From Karstenula rhodostoma CBS 690.94 (lineage: Eukaryota; Ascomycota; Dothideomycetes; Pleosporales; Didymosphaeriaceae), in assembly GCA_010093485.1 (NCBI GenBank), contig MU001505.1:1081375-1145374 (forward strand): 64,000 nt of DNA. The letters are read 5' to 3'. Positions 11,397 through 22,139 of this stretch are shown one piece after another. Numbering within the stretch: the first letter of the stretch is position 1; each line of letters begins with the position of its first letter. Under the pieces are notes generated by a model, which saw only the letters and a list, made by a program, of their open reading frames with translations, ran no database searches and was not told the DNA's origin. A program made the translations under genes and the position numbers.

Positions 11397-12044
11397 ATGG
11401 CTGCCCGTCCCGTTATCGAATACTACTTTTCTTTCATCTCGTCTTGGTCTTACATTGGCAGTCGTCGCTTCCGAGACCTTGCACAGAAGCACAATGCGCA
11501 GGTAATCTACAAGCCTGTCGACTTGATGCATCTCTTCTCCGTCTCTGGCGGATTGCCTGTCAAAGATCGCGCCGTGCAGCGGCAGGCCTATCGCCTTTTG
11601 GAAATCGAGCGATGGACGAAGAGGAACAATCTACCTATTGTCAAGCATCCAAAATACTACCCAGCTGACCCATCGCTCGCTCATCGCCTGCTCCTCGCCG
11701 CCATTAGCGAATTTGGACCTGACAGCAACTTAATTCACGACTATGTATTACGCAGTCAAGATACGGTGTGGGAGAATGAGGCAGATATTGCAGATCCGAG
11801 TGTCGTGTTAGCGAACGCGAATGCGTCGGGTTTAGATGGGATCCGTTTACTAGGAAGGGCGAGGCAAGAGAAAAGGTTTCTGGAGCAGGAGCAGGCTTTG
11901 ACTGATGAAGTCGTCAAGAAGCAATATTTCGGCGCACCTACCTACGTCTATCGAGGAGAACCGTTCTGGGGCCAGGACCGGATAGATATTCTGGATGAGG
12001 TCCTGCAGAGTCGCAGGAAGCCGATAGCCTTCCCCTCCGCCTAG
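11397..12044 (+). CDS. 2-hydroxychromene-2-carboxylate isomerase-like (DsbA/GST-kappa fold)
   Basis: A single exon encodes 215 residues. The start region IEYYFSFISSWSYIGS matches the catalytic Ser-containing segment of HCCA isomerases and GST-kappa proteins. Further family marks are VIYKPVDLMHLF, GGLPVKDRAVQRQAYR, LPIVKHPKYYP and FGAPTYVYRGEPFWGQDRIDIL near the C-terminus, a normal complete length. Bacterial relatives isomerise aromatic ring-cleavage products in naphthalene-type catabolism with glutathione. Fungal copies often sit in catabolic or secondary-metabolite loci. No targeting signal is evident, so a cytosolic location is likely. Its position beside an oxygenase, a transporter and an FMO relic suggests aromatic or xenobiotic metabolism, which is inference. 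Confidence 0.9.
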   Translation: MAARPVIEYYFSFISSWSYIGSRRFRDLAQKHNAQVIYKPVDLMHLFSVSGGLPVKDRAVQRQAYRLLEIERWTKRNNLPIVKHPKYYPADPSLAHRLLLAAISEFGPDSNLIHDYVLRSQDTVWENEADIADPSVVLANANASGLDGIRLLGRARQEKRFLEQEQALTDEVVKKQYFGAPTYVYRGEPFWGQDRIDILDEVLQSRRKPIAFPSA

Positions 12045-13159
12045 CCGCAATTGGCGAGCCTCTCAAAAATACACTACAGCATATTAGACAACTATCTCTT
12101 GTTGGCGCCGACGTGAAGCAGCAACACAATGCGACTGCAGGCGAAATTCAGGCTGGAGCTATACTAATGCGATACACGTGCCCACTGCTCTCAGCCACCG
12201 TACAGTCCGTTGGATAGAAGCCACAATGCTAGCAAATGCTAAGCGAATGTTCAGCTCCATGAGATAGATCCCAGTTTCAGGTGATCCGAACGATGGACGG
12301 GTGTTCCGTGCCTCACTGCGGAGAGACGGACTCTCACGTCTTATCTCACGTCTAGCAGTAAAGTGCGACCACTACTTGACGTCACTGCGACGGAAACGTC
12401 GAAGTTTCCACAACCACAAGCATCCCTACGTACTTCAATATGTATAGTGCTAATATTAGTCTCACCACGTGGAGATGTGCGTTAGGTTTGATATTCCTTG
12501 CTTCCCTGGGCGCCGGCAGCGGGACAACTGGGTCTCGGAAGACCGCCTTGCGGGCCACCTTGGGCATTAGAAAGCTTCGAGAAACGGACTTTCAGCCTCC
12601 CGCCACGTGCTACAACGATATACTCCAAACATACTGTAAGGCGTTCCGGGCTCTCGGCGTTCAAGCATCGACTAATCGAAGTCCGGCCCAATCACGCAGG
12701 ACTTGCATGTCGATCATCCCAGCTACGGCCCCCAACCTCACCCAAACCCCCCAAATTGAACATTTTCCATGCTCGTGCGAACGACATGCGCCCAGCTGTC
12801 GCACAGTGCAGTTGTTTACAGCATGTATGCCCCAGAGCCGGGTGGAGAACCTCATTGCGGCGCATTGTGAGGCATGCAAACACGCGGTGCTCTACGCCAC
12901 CTTGTCAGGGATACTTTTGGCGGTTTGGCAGGGTGCATCCTATTCCACTGCCCGTTTCAGAGAACAAATCAGGCCCCGCAAGTGTTCGGAGAGTAGTCAG
13001 GAGCATGTACCAAAGTCCGGTTCCTTCACTCATAACATGCACGACACCCGCTGCTGCTACCCGTCTGTCGGCTCTTGATCGATTCATGTCCCACTTTACT
13101 GCTTACGCCAATCTGGCTCCAACCGTTTGCGCGACCACCAACACAATAACGAATACGAG
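12045..13159. other. Intergenic region between isomerase-like and receptor-like genes
   Basis: About 1.1 kb without a supported gene. Two overlapping frames (12440-13078 and 12498-13172) stay open, but their products have no domain, signal or repeat logic and overlap each other. Confidence 0.5.
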
Positions 13160-14949
13160 ATGGCGCCTATAGCCGATGCCATCTATGCGAGAGAAGACCC
13201 AGCAAAGCTGGCCGCGCAGCTGGGCATTCCCCCCAATGTAGATCCGAGACCAATACTCCTCGCGCTTCCGGGTATGACGGGCGATGCTGTACCACTTGGA
13301 GCAGATAGAACGATGACGGTGGATTCGCCGGATCAAAACTGGTTTTTGATTGTAGCGATTCTCTGCATTGCTTTTGCTGGGATCTTCCTCATAGTACGGG
13401 TGTATACTAAGCTAGCAATCGTGAGGTCCTTTGAACTTGCGGACTGTAAGTGCTCCCTCTTCTCTAATATGTAGGGAATGAATACTTACATATGGATAGA
13501 TTTCCTGTTTATGACTTTTGTAAGTCGTCACAGGCAACGAACCACATAACACAGCTAACGCGCCGCAGCCTCTCATCCTAGCAGAGGTGGGTATTGGATA
13601 CCAGATGGTCAAGTGGGGATCTGGCGTGCACCAATGGCAGGTTACAAATGACCAGTTATTCCATCAGCTCTATGTATGTCCTCCAATACTTCTTACAGCC
13701 GCGCGCAAAGCTGACCCCGGAAGTGGGCAAATATAGGACAGATAGTATATTGTCCACTGAGTTTCTTCGTCAAGATGGCAATCCTGGTCCAATACCTCCG
13801 CCTCTTCGCGCCCAGTCGCAGCGTCAACAGGTCTATGTATTTTGGTGCTTGGGGAACGATCATCTCGTGCATCATTCTCTACACTGTACTGATATTCTGG
13901 ACCGCTTTTTACTGCCACCCAAGGAAGGCTATTTGGGACAAGCTTACGCCCGATGCGAGGTGCTCCGACGTGAACGACATTACATTGGCACAAGGTGCTT
14001 TCAACATGGCATCTGATATACTCATCCTCATACTTCCTACGTCTGGATTGTGGTCGCTGAACGTTCCTCTGGGCCGCAAAATTGCGGTCACGTTGTTGTT
14101 CGCCACGGGTTTACTGTGAGTATTTTGAGAATTTGGGGTTAAATGCACTAACGCGGATTTAGAGCCTGCATTGCATCGGCTATGCGGATTGTTTTTACAG
14201 TCAAGATCGCTCCCGTGATCACCGAGGCTGACGTCTCACACAACGCACTTTTCATCGGCCTTTGGACCGAAACTGAATGCACCCTCGGATTTGTGGTCGC
14301 ATGCGCCCTTTGTCTCCCCAAGTTGATCCAGGCCAAGGGCAAGAAACTCAAGAATGCAGTGTCGAAAGCCTCGTCTCCCTTCAACTCTCTACGTAGTGGC
14401 CTAAGCAACATGTCCCGAAGTGGCACCTTCAATTTGTCTCGAGGCGAGAAATCTCGAGATAACACCTTGAACAATTCACGAAACGATACCATGCAGAGCA
14501 TTTCCCGAAACAGCACGCAACTGCAACCACCGCCGAATCAGTTCGTCGAAATGAATCAACTGCAACAAAGCCCGCCTTCCATGAGCGAAGAGTTCGAACT
14601 TCCTCACGAGCATCGATACACGCACCTTGGCCCACCATCATCTGGCAGCAGCATGTATTCACAGTCTATGGGGCCCAACTCAGCTGCTCCAAGCCCTATG
14701 ATTAGCAGAGACAACAGTACGAAGATCATGCCAAAGCCGCTGCACGTGCCAAAAGCATCGAGCAGCGATATACACGAAAGTATACGCAGTCCGACGAACC
14801 GGATAACAAGGGAATATATGAGCCCTGAACAAATAAGAGAGGAGATCCAAACATTGCAAGCATTCAAGTTCGACCCCAGTAAGCAGAGCATAGAAAGTTT
14901 GGCGCAGCGGAGAAGAAGTATACCCTTTCAGCATCATCACGAGCAATGA
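13160..14949 (+). CDS. Rhodopsin-domain integral membrane protein (Pth11-like)
   Basis: Five exons (13160-13445, 13500-13519, 13569-13673, 13742-14115, 14163-14949) give 523 residues. The second exon is only 20 nt. Seven membrane segments can be traced, from FLIVAILCIAFAGIFLIV to FVVACALCLPKLI. Family marks are VYTKL, LSFFVKMAILVQYLRLF, ILYTVLIFWTAFYCHP and ARCSDVNDITLAQGAFNMASD. Fungal members include plasma-membrane receptors of the Pth11 type that sense surfaces or host cues, but most are uncharacterised. A cytosolic tail of more than 200 residues follows, rich in Ser, Asn, Gln and Pro (SRGEKSRDNTLNNSRNDTMQ). It offers many possible phosphorylation sites. The acceptor of intron 3 was placed at 13741 because the nearer AG at 13734 leads to a stop. 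Confidence 0.9.
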
Positions 14950-15137
14950 GATTCCCATTCGTTATGTTCACATGATCTAAACGTTTCCTTGTCTGTATTC
15001 ATATCCATTTGTCCCTCATCCCTGCACCGGACTAGGTACAAAGATCCTCTAGGGTAATGGGTTTGCAGTTGCCGATTCACCCGCAACATCGCCTTCTCCA
15101 TCATCGCCAATAATGTTCTTGCCCTCCTCTTTCGCCA

Positions 15138-16649
15138 CTAGCACGTCAGAAACCCATGAGCAACATCCGAAACGGCAGTCTCCGGTGCACCACTGTATTC
15201 GATGAGAAAACCCTGAATCTCTGCAGGTGTCAATCTGAGGTTGGGACTCTGGGAAGCAAAAGCATCGCCTAGTTCGCCTAGCCGCGTAGCAGCGAAAGTG
15301 TCTTCGAATCCGGGGGCGTTTGAATCGTTTTGGTACATGCGGACATAGATACTCTTTGCCACAACTTGACTGACATTTCCGAAGAGCACTTGTTTATCGA
15401 TACGACCGGGCCGTATTAGGGCTTGCTCCAGAGACTCCGGTCTGTTGCTAGTCATAACAAGCACGACACCATCAGGAAGACCATCGATCGCACCGAGTAA
15501 TCCGGACAAGCTGACTCTAGGCTTTGTCCTCAGCAACCTTCTGCAACAGCACTTCGACATCTTTGTCATCCAACCTCTTCAATCGTTCTGCATCCGTCAC
15601 TTCCGAGGTCCATGGAGCTTTCTTCTCCCCACCGCGCATGTTCTCTCGCATAATCCCTGCAGAGTCGATGTCCTCTAGCAAAAGAATATCGCCTTTCTGT
15701 GGGCTATGGGATAGCTTCTTCAAGTGTCGCTCGTTCTCAAACTCATTGAAGCTCATAACATATAAGCTAGAGATGAATCTGCCGGCCAACGCGTGGCACA
15801 CTTGTTTTGCCCGTCCCGGGCGGCCCAAAGAACATGTAACCTCTCCGATACGGTATGCCCCGATTGCCATACCATTGTGATCTCGAGTCATGCATGAAGC
15901 GGTCGATATCTGCAACCAGATCCGACTTGATGTCATCGTCCAGGTCAATTGTTTCGAGAGGACGAGAGGCTCTCAGTCGATGCTTCCAAAGCAGTTCCGA
16001 CCCTTTGCCATACTGCGTGTTATCTGGATGGACCTCAAAGAGCACCGTGGTATTAGACTCAACAGCTTTGGCTGCATTCACATGTTTTACGAACCGCTCA
16101 AGTAAAGCACAGGACCACCCGGGTGTCGAGATGCGGATCATATAATTCTTAGTCCGGTATGAATACGATTCGTCTTCGGAATCTTCGACAACTCTGACTT
16201 CCTGCGCATCAGGCGGATGTTGTAGCACCTCAAACTTGATGGGGTAGCTCTCGAACTAAAACCAGCCGCTCGTCATCGCAGTTATCATAGCGCCGTGCCA
16301 CTCTATTTCGCGTGTCTTTTTTTAATCCCGCTCGGCCGGCGAGGAACGATGTATGGCGCTTCGCAACGCCTTGGATGTGGGTTGCTATCCAGGACTGCAT
16401 CCTCCGGGAGGTTTGGTGCTCGGTCGGGAAGGTCATGCTGCATGTAAACCAACGCATGAGGCTTGATGAGATCAAATCCCAGAATGCTTTGATGCCAATA
16501 AAAGCGCCAGCTGCGATGATGGGCTTGGTGGTCCCGGCACAAATACTATGCTTGCCGTCCTTCAAGACCATCCCATACACGATGCGATACAGCGGTATCA
16601 GCACAACAGGCATACCGGATGGTGCGGTGACGCGACACGCAATGTCCAA
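15138..16649 (-). pseudogene. BCS1-type AAA ATPase relic
   Basis: Read on the minus strand, the region shows a membrane-anchor-like N-terminus (AAGAFIGIKAFWDLI), the BCS1 middle and an AAA module. The module has Walker A GPPGTGKTS, Walker B ILLLEDID and the SRH-like VMTSNRPESLEQALIRPGRI. Intact relatives translocate folded Rieske protein across the mitochondrial inner membrane. Fungi also carry many uncharacterised BCS1-like paralogues, and this resembles those. The frame is broken at least four times: at a seven-base T run (plus strand 16317-16323), by a TAG where Trp is expected (16256-16258), just after Walker A near 15800, and near 15518-15525 before the sensor region. No GT-AG intron repairs these. 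The start is uncertain, and I infer a decayed gene. Confidence 0.8.
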
Positions 16650-17588
16650 GATTGTCTATCCTCTAGAGCGTGGGCCAGGAGCAAATGTTGTCGAGGTGCG
16701 GCATATGCAGGATGGTTTCGTCGGACACGTACGCTCCTGATGTGTGGAAGAATCTCGTGGATATTCCTCGAACAGCTTGTCATCTAAGTTCTTGGGCTTC
16801 CCATCGTCTAAGAGCGTGACGTCAGCTACCACCGCACGTATACATCGCGGTATTATCTACCAGAAGGTAGAATGTTTATTTCCTGGCCTAATAGGGGATG
16901 CGCAGGGTGGGAATCCTCGGTTTTCACGTTGGACATGCTTGATTCTTGGGTGCGCGGATACTCAATATTTTGGAGATCTTTCGAAGTAGAGTAGGTTGTT
17001 CTGGGTTTTCGAAAATGACAGGCGATAGCTCTATATATATTACTGTAACTGATGGATATGCTAACGCGCGCATTCGAGGGCCTACATAAGTTGTCGTGAA
17101 GGAAAGTGGCGCGAAATCATGTCACTCGTGGTCGAGCCAGGAGGTGGAGGTCCCAACCTCTTCACCTCGCCTCACGCTGCTGGAGAAATCAAGTGCTACT
17201 TTCGCGGCCATGCACACGAGGCCCAACGGACACATTGAGGCAGACCTCATCGGGCATTTAACGCGAAATATCACGGAAAGTAGTGCATTGATAAGGGAGA
17301 GAGTACATATTCAGCACTCACAGCATATACACTCCATATGTTAGAAAACTAATTTAGCAAAGAGAAATCATGCAGCTGTTTTTATTGAGTGCCGCAATCA
17401 ACAGATGATATGGGTATTCGGCGCGCATGAGGAAGCGCTTTCCTTCAAACATATTGATCCACTAGAATACATGCACGCCCGCATTTGCTTTCACTCTATT
17501 TGCGAGAACCGCGACTGTGCAAGCAGACTCCAAGGCCACCAACATTCATGAACGACCTCATCTCCTAGGTCCCATCACTTCACGTTCA
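16650..17588. other. Intergenic region between ATPase relic and J-like gene
   Basis: Roughly 0.9 kb with short open frames only. A short TA-rich patch lies near 17030-17042. I see no gene or repeat. Confidence 0.5.
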
Positions 17589-18803
17589 CTAGCCTCTCCA
17601 GCCCACAGCAGCCAACCGCCACATGGTGACCTTGCCGTACTTCATCTTCAAGACTTTTTCATTCCCCAAGTTTTTGTAGACAGTGGCATTGACTCCCTTA
17701 TCTTTTTTGAGCTCACATTCAGGACTACCAGCGCCCACGTAGTCCTGGAAGTAGTCAGGAAATTCCTCGCGGCTGAAGACCAAACATGTGCCTCGCCGAT
17801 GCGATCGAACACCCTCATTCAGATCAAAGTCGAAGCCAAACTCCCAGGGCAAGTGGCAATCAGCCTCAGGTAGAGCCTCCGCGGTGAGGGTGAGGGTGAG
17901 AGTCGGCATATCTGCAATTGACTCCTTGAAGACGGTCTGTAGACGAACGATTCCCCAGGTTTCTCCTGTTCCTCCGCAAAATTCCTTGGGAAGGGATTCG
18001 ATCTGCACCACGAGCTCGGTGATGGTCGCTTCGAAAGTCTCGCGAGAGCTGGTATTGTATGTAAGGCCGATTTGGAAACTGACATTCTCGTCGTCGCGCC
18101 GGTCTGAGAGCTCAGAAACATCGTTCAAAAACCTGAACTTCGAGGACAGGTGGAGTTTGAGCCGCCACTTGCTAATAGAAATGTCAACCACGGTACCTGT
18201 ATCTGTCTCCATATGGCGGGACGCTGCCTCGGGGTAGGATGGCCCTTCGTCAGCCCAGTCTGCGGTATCCCCGTCATCTTCAGGAGAGCTACCGCGAGTA
18301 CCGGGTGTCTCGCGCGGGCCACCAAACGGTCGACCGAAGAAATCGCTAGAGGTAGAAGATTTTGTTTGACCGCTCCCGAAAGGTGTACCCCCGCGCGCCT
18401 CATTTTGAGGCCACTGTCCAAAGGGTGTACGGGACGGGTTGAAGGGCATCCGAGAGTTCTCCTTGGGTTGCTGGCTGTCTGGTCGGCGGTCGTTCTCCGA
18501 TTGCTGATCGCCTTTTGGTTGGTAATTCTTCTTTGGTCGGTAGCCGTCCTTTAGTAGTTGCTCGTCCTCTAGTCGTACTCCGATTTTCTCGTTGTAGGCC
18601 AGCCTCGCGTCCCAATCTGATAGAACAGCCCATGCAATATTGGCATCCTTCACCGCCTTCATGGCGAGCTGTCTACGGAAAGGAGGAAGATCCTCGGTAG
18701 CATTGTCGCGAAGGATGTTTTGGTGTGCATTTTTCAGCTCCTCGTAAGTTGCAGAAGGGCGCACGCTTAAGATTTCAAAATAGGTACGCCCGGAGTCAGA
18801 CAT
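17589..18803 (-). CDS. J-like-domain protein lacking HPD, 404 aa
   Basis: A single minus-strand exon. Residues 6-75 resemble a J domain: YFEILSVRPSATYEELKNAH at the start and ANIAWAVLSDWDARLAYNEK at the helix III-IV end. The HPD tripeptide that stimulates Hsp70 ATPase is missing; the loop reads LRDNATEDLPP. A charged low-complexity linker rich in Gln, Lys, Pro and Asp follows. It carries repeated TPFG/RPFGG motifs near residues 120-160 (SRTPFGQW, GGTPFGSG, GRPFGGPRETP). The last 210 residues look folded and acidic (FQIGLTYNTSSRETFEATI, WEFGFDFDLNEG) and match no family I know. It is likely a J-like scaffold that does not act as a classical co-chaperone. A good TATA element stands about 70 bases upstream. 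Confidence 0.8.
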   Translation of the reverse strand: MSDSGRTYFEILSVRPSATYEELKNAHQNILRDNATEDLPPFRRQLAMKAVKDANIAWAVLSDWDARLAYNEKIGVRLEDEQLLKDGYRPKKNYQPKGDQQSENDRRPDSQQPKENSRMPFNPSRTPFGQWPQNEARGGTPFGSGQTKSSTSSDFFGRPFGGPRETPGTRGSSPEDDGDTADWADEGPSYPEAASRHMETDTGTVVDISISKWRLKLHLSSKFRFLNDVSELSDRRDDENVSFQIGLTYNTSSRETFEATITELVVQIESLPKEFCGGTGETWGIVRLQTVFKESIADMPTLTLTLTAEALPEADCHLPWEFGFDFDLNEGVRSHRRGTCLVFSREEFPDYFQDYVGAGSPECELKKDKGVNATVYKNLGNEKVLKMKYGKVTMWRLAAVGWRG

Positions 18804-18870
18804 GGCAGTTACGAGTTGAAGTGCGATAGGGTGGCAGAAGGAGAGGATAATATAACTCTTGAGGTTCTGG

Positions 18871-18880
18871 GTTTATATAC
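18871..18880 (-). promoter_or_regulatory. TATA box of the J-like gene
   Basis: On the minus strand this reads GTATATAAAC, some 70 bases upstream of the ATG at 18803. Confidence 0.5.
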
Positions 18881-20675
18881 AAAATGAGTTGATTCTGGGT
18901 CACAGTGCGCTAACCACCCCGCGCTTTTTGCTTTGTGAATGAAAGTTTTTCAGGGTGACCTGGCCACTCGCAACCTCAACACAATCTAGAAACCTAGTGA
19001 AAGAGCAAATAGAACAATTAAGAAGCACCGTATACGCTATACAGCTTGGTACAGGAGTGAATAGCGATCGAATTCTAACCCGACGCTGAATACATCCCTA
19101 TGGCAGTGGCGAAGACCCAGTTGACGTTCGAACGGGCTCGATTCAACTATATCCTGCTCTACACTCGTATCAATCAATCAATCAATGAAGCGTGTTTGCT
19201 TCTTTTCTTCAAGAGAGTCTGCCCCAGAACTATAATGTCGGTACAGGCTGTATTATGCCTTAGGTAGGACATTAGGATGCTTTCGAAGCCGAAATGAGGT
19301 GGCGAGGATAGATTAAGGGCGTGTGTACTATTAGTGGCTGTTAGAATCTCTCTCGCTGCCTTCATGACTTCGATTTCCAAGCTCAAAATCGCCACCAAAA
19401 TCCTATTTGCATGCTATCATTGCTCTTTGAAGCAAGACATGATAGTGTCGGCACGGTAGCACCTACAAGAAGTCAGCCTTTCAATGCTAATAAAACTAGT
19501 ACAGCTCATGTATAAGTGACGTATGGATGGGTTTGCATACCATAGAAATGTAGTTTAGAGAATTACACACCTGCCGAATATTGCTGGCATGGATATTGTT
19601 GATTTTGCGGCATAGCCGAATATCGTGAGAAAAATCCCTGAGTTACGGCATACAGCATTCTTCGACAAGTATCACTTCGAGCATAGGTCTATTTTTGTTA
19701 GCTTTGTCAATTAGGCGCGGTACATGATCCCCGAAGTTTGGTCATACAAACAAGACACTCGCCGAAAGCCAGCTAGGGACGCGGACTAATTGTCGCTTTG
19801 GCTGTCAATATAGATAAAGGTGACGACTTGCTTGATTTGGACCACTGGCACCGAGTACATGTCAGCATCCATCCGCGTGAAATCCTTCGTGCCAAGCTGT
19901 AGACCCGGATGGCACGTTTAGCCGCACATGTAGCTAGCATAGCCGTACCAAGGGCAGAAACAAGAGTCATCTCCAGTGAGTGCACTTCGGCAACGGTGTG
20001 CGCTTGCGGATGCGTAGCCGTGCACGCAAAAGATTGAGACCGGCGTAGATGTCGACAAGGTCCATGCAAGGCGCATTTTGATTTGAGAGTAGTTTTGGTT
20101 CTTCTGAGCGCACCAACGGTGGTAAATTATCGTAGAGGTCGCGATACTGCTCTAGTAAGTATATTCGACTAGATCCAGCGCCTGTCCTCGAACTCCGCGG
20201 ACGCGTGTCTGCTGTGATCTGGATGACCTGGAATCGACAAAACGTGAGCGCACATGCACACCAGACCTATTACGTCCTCGTCTATAGTCGCTTGATTCAG
20301 TGGCCCGGTCAGCACAAGGTATGGGCCCAAGTTGAAACATGAAGCTAGCGACACGCGGCCTTCAACTGAAGATCTGTACTTTCAAATGTATACAGCTTGT
20401 CCTTGCTGGTTTGGAACATCGCTTCGTAAGGGCGTACGTACTCTGCTTCCTTCCCAAAGCGTGGAATGCTTCCTGGGGCGCAATACCACGAAGCGTCATT
20501 GCGTCTATCGTGGCCAAAGAGCGGTAGGGGGGCTACAGAACCACATCTTCAAAGGCTACGGCTATCTCATCCGCGCGGCGGATGGTCGTATAAGGTCTCC
20601 AGATTTTCCGCGATATGCAATTCATCAAGCTCACACCTGACCATCTACATTTTCACTCGTTCGCGAATCTCCACG
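18881..20675. other. Long intergenic region
   Basis: About 1.8 kb with no supported gene. A short CAAT-type repeat lies at about 19170-19185. The small frames on both strands lack any family or signal feature. Confidence 0.5.
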
Positions 20676-21074
20676 ATGTGCTTCACTCTTGTGTCAATCC
20701 TGGCCGGCCTTGCCGTAGTCAATGCTTTCCCAGTCGCAATGCCCAACCGTGACGGGCCAGCTGCTACAGTCACGGCCTCCTGGGTTACAAACGAGCCTAC
20801 GGCAACAATCACCGCCTCTTTGGTAGGGGACGAGCCAACTGCAACGATCACGGCTTCTTTGGTAGGTGACGAGCCGACGGCAACGATCACGGCTTCTTGG
20901 GTTGGCGACGAGCCGACGACCACTGTCATTGCATCTGAGGTCGAAGCGACAGGCTACTACACCGGGTACACTGGTTTCCCTGGCTACACCGGATACACTG
21001 CGACAGTGGAGGCAGTAGCAAGGGAGACAGCCCCAGTCAATTACCGCTTTACCCCCGGTGGTAACATTGTGTAA
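20676..21074 (+). CDS. Small secreted protein with four 13-residue repeats
   Basis: The ATG at 20676 opens a clear signal peptide (MCFTLVSILAGLAVVNAFPV, cleavage likely after VNA). Residues 30-81 are four tandem 13-residue units of the type ATITASLVGDEPT (units 1 and 4 have W for L), with a degraded fifth. The C-terminus is Tyr/Gly-rich (GYYTGYTGFPGYTGYTATV). The length is 132 residues with no cysteine beyond the signal region and no dibasic site between units. Thr/Ser content suggests O-glycosylation and a cell-wall or secreted role. It borders a RIP-mutated transposon block, a common setting for fast-evolving secreted proteins. It could be a cell-wall protein or an effector candidate; no known family is recognised. 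An upstream in-frame extension to 20466 is open but would bury the signal peptide. Confidence 0.75.
   Translation: MCFTLVSILAGLAVVNAFPVAMPNRDGPAATVTASWVTNEPTATITASLVGDEPTATITASLVGDEPTATITASWVGDEPTTTVIASEVEATGYYTGYTGFPGYTGYTATVEAVARETAPVNYRFTPGGNIV
20763..20918 (+). repeat. Coding minisatellite, 4 x 39 bp
   Basis: Four in-frame 39-base units encode the 13-residue repeats of the secreted protein. The repeat also keeps the antisense frame open. Confidence 0.85.
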
Positions 21075-21540
21075 GCAAAGGCTTTAAAAAAACAGACCGG
21101 AGTGTGATCTAACTTTGAGTAGCTTAGAGCAGGAGTAGGGTTGTATTCGATACTCGCCGGGAGTGGAATACACTTTGACAACATCGCAGGTAGCGATGTG
21201 CGCATGGTCTTTTGGATCAAGTAGCATGTTTTTATCGTGGTTTAGCGTGGAGTTCAGCTAAAAGTCGCGACTCAAGAAGCAATCCAAGAGCAGCAGGAAC
21301 TGGTGCAGAGTTATTATCGTGGATCAACAATCACTCGTTTAATCAATGTATTTGGCAGAAATTTTAGCACCTCCGTATAGTCAGTCATCTGTTAACCAAA
21401 CGTTCAGCAGCAATTTCGAACCTTACATTGACTGGTCGGACTTTTCTCTGTGTATGATCGCATCATGGTACGCGCCACACTCCGGGCTATGCGGCAGAGA
21501 TGTCTCCTTAACTTCCTGCGAAGTAGAAGGAGCCTATTAA
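21075..21540. other. Flank between secreted-protein gene and AT-rich block
   Basis: Normal base composition and no gene. It is the left shoulder of the RIP block, and composition changes abruptly at about 21540. Confidence 0.5.
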
Positions 21541-21641
21541 AGTTATATAGGCACTTTAGCGAAACCTTATATTACCCTAGTTAAGTAATATTAATAGTAT
21601 TACTATTTATAAGGAGTATAATCTCTCTATAATAGACTATA

Positions 21642-22119
21642 ACGCTGGGCGCGCCTTAGCCGCTTTTTTAGTCCCTTTACGCATTGGTAAAGTACAATAC
21701 CTTCTTATCCCCCCTACTTTATTGAGCCACCCTACCTTATAGTGAATCTCTATAATATATAGACTATAATAATAATTTTATAGATATCTTTTATAAAAGA
21801 TTTCTAGATTAAACTAATAGCTAGTACTAGTATTAATATTTTAGTAAACTTTAGTAAAGTTTTTTTTACTTTTATTTATATAGTAAGGGCTTTAGTTTTA
21901 TTAGGGTAAAAAATAGCTAGGCTTAGAATTATAAATAACTACTTTAAAAAATTAATTTTAATTATAATATTTAATATATTCCTATTAGCTTTATATATTA
22001 TAGAGATTTACTATAAGGTAGGGTAACTTAATAAAGTAGGGGGGATAAAAAGGCGTATTGTGCTTTACTAATATATAAATAAAGGGGGACTAAAAAAGTG
22101 GCTAAGGCGCGTCTAGCGT
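21642..22119. mobile_element. Candidate inverted-repeat (MITE-like) element
   Basis: The arms 21643-21762 and 22002-22118 are inverted copies of each other, spaced by about 240 bases. The outer ends read ACGCTGGGCGCG and, on the right, CGCGTCTAGCGT. The 5-mer CTATA flanks both sides and could be a target duplication. The same arm sequence occurs alone elsewhere in the window. The right-hand homology with other copies extends beyond this end, so the boundary is tentative. Confidence 0.5.
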
Positions 22120-22139
22120 CTATATACAGGCTAACTAGA

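Noticed and set aside
12440..13172. Two overlapping plus-strand frames of more than 200 codons
   Set aside because: They overlap in different phases, have no domain, signal or intron logic, and lie in a promoter-type region.
20645..20929. Minus-strand repeat frame (94 codons)
   Set aside because: It is the antisense of the 39-bp repeats; the plus-strand reading has the signal peptide.
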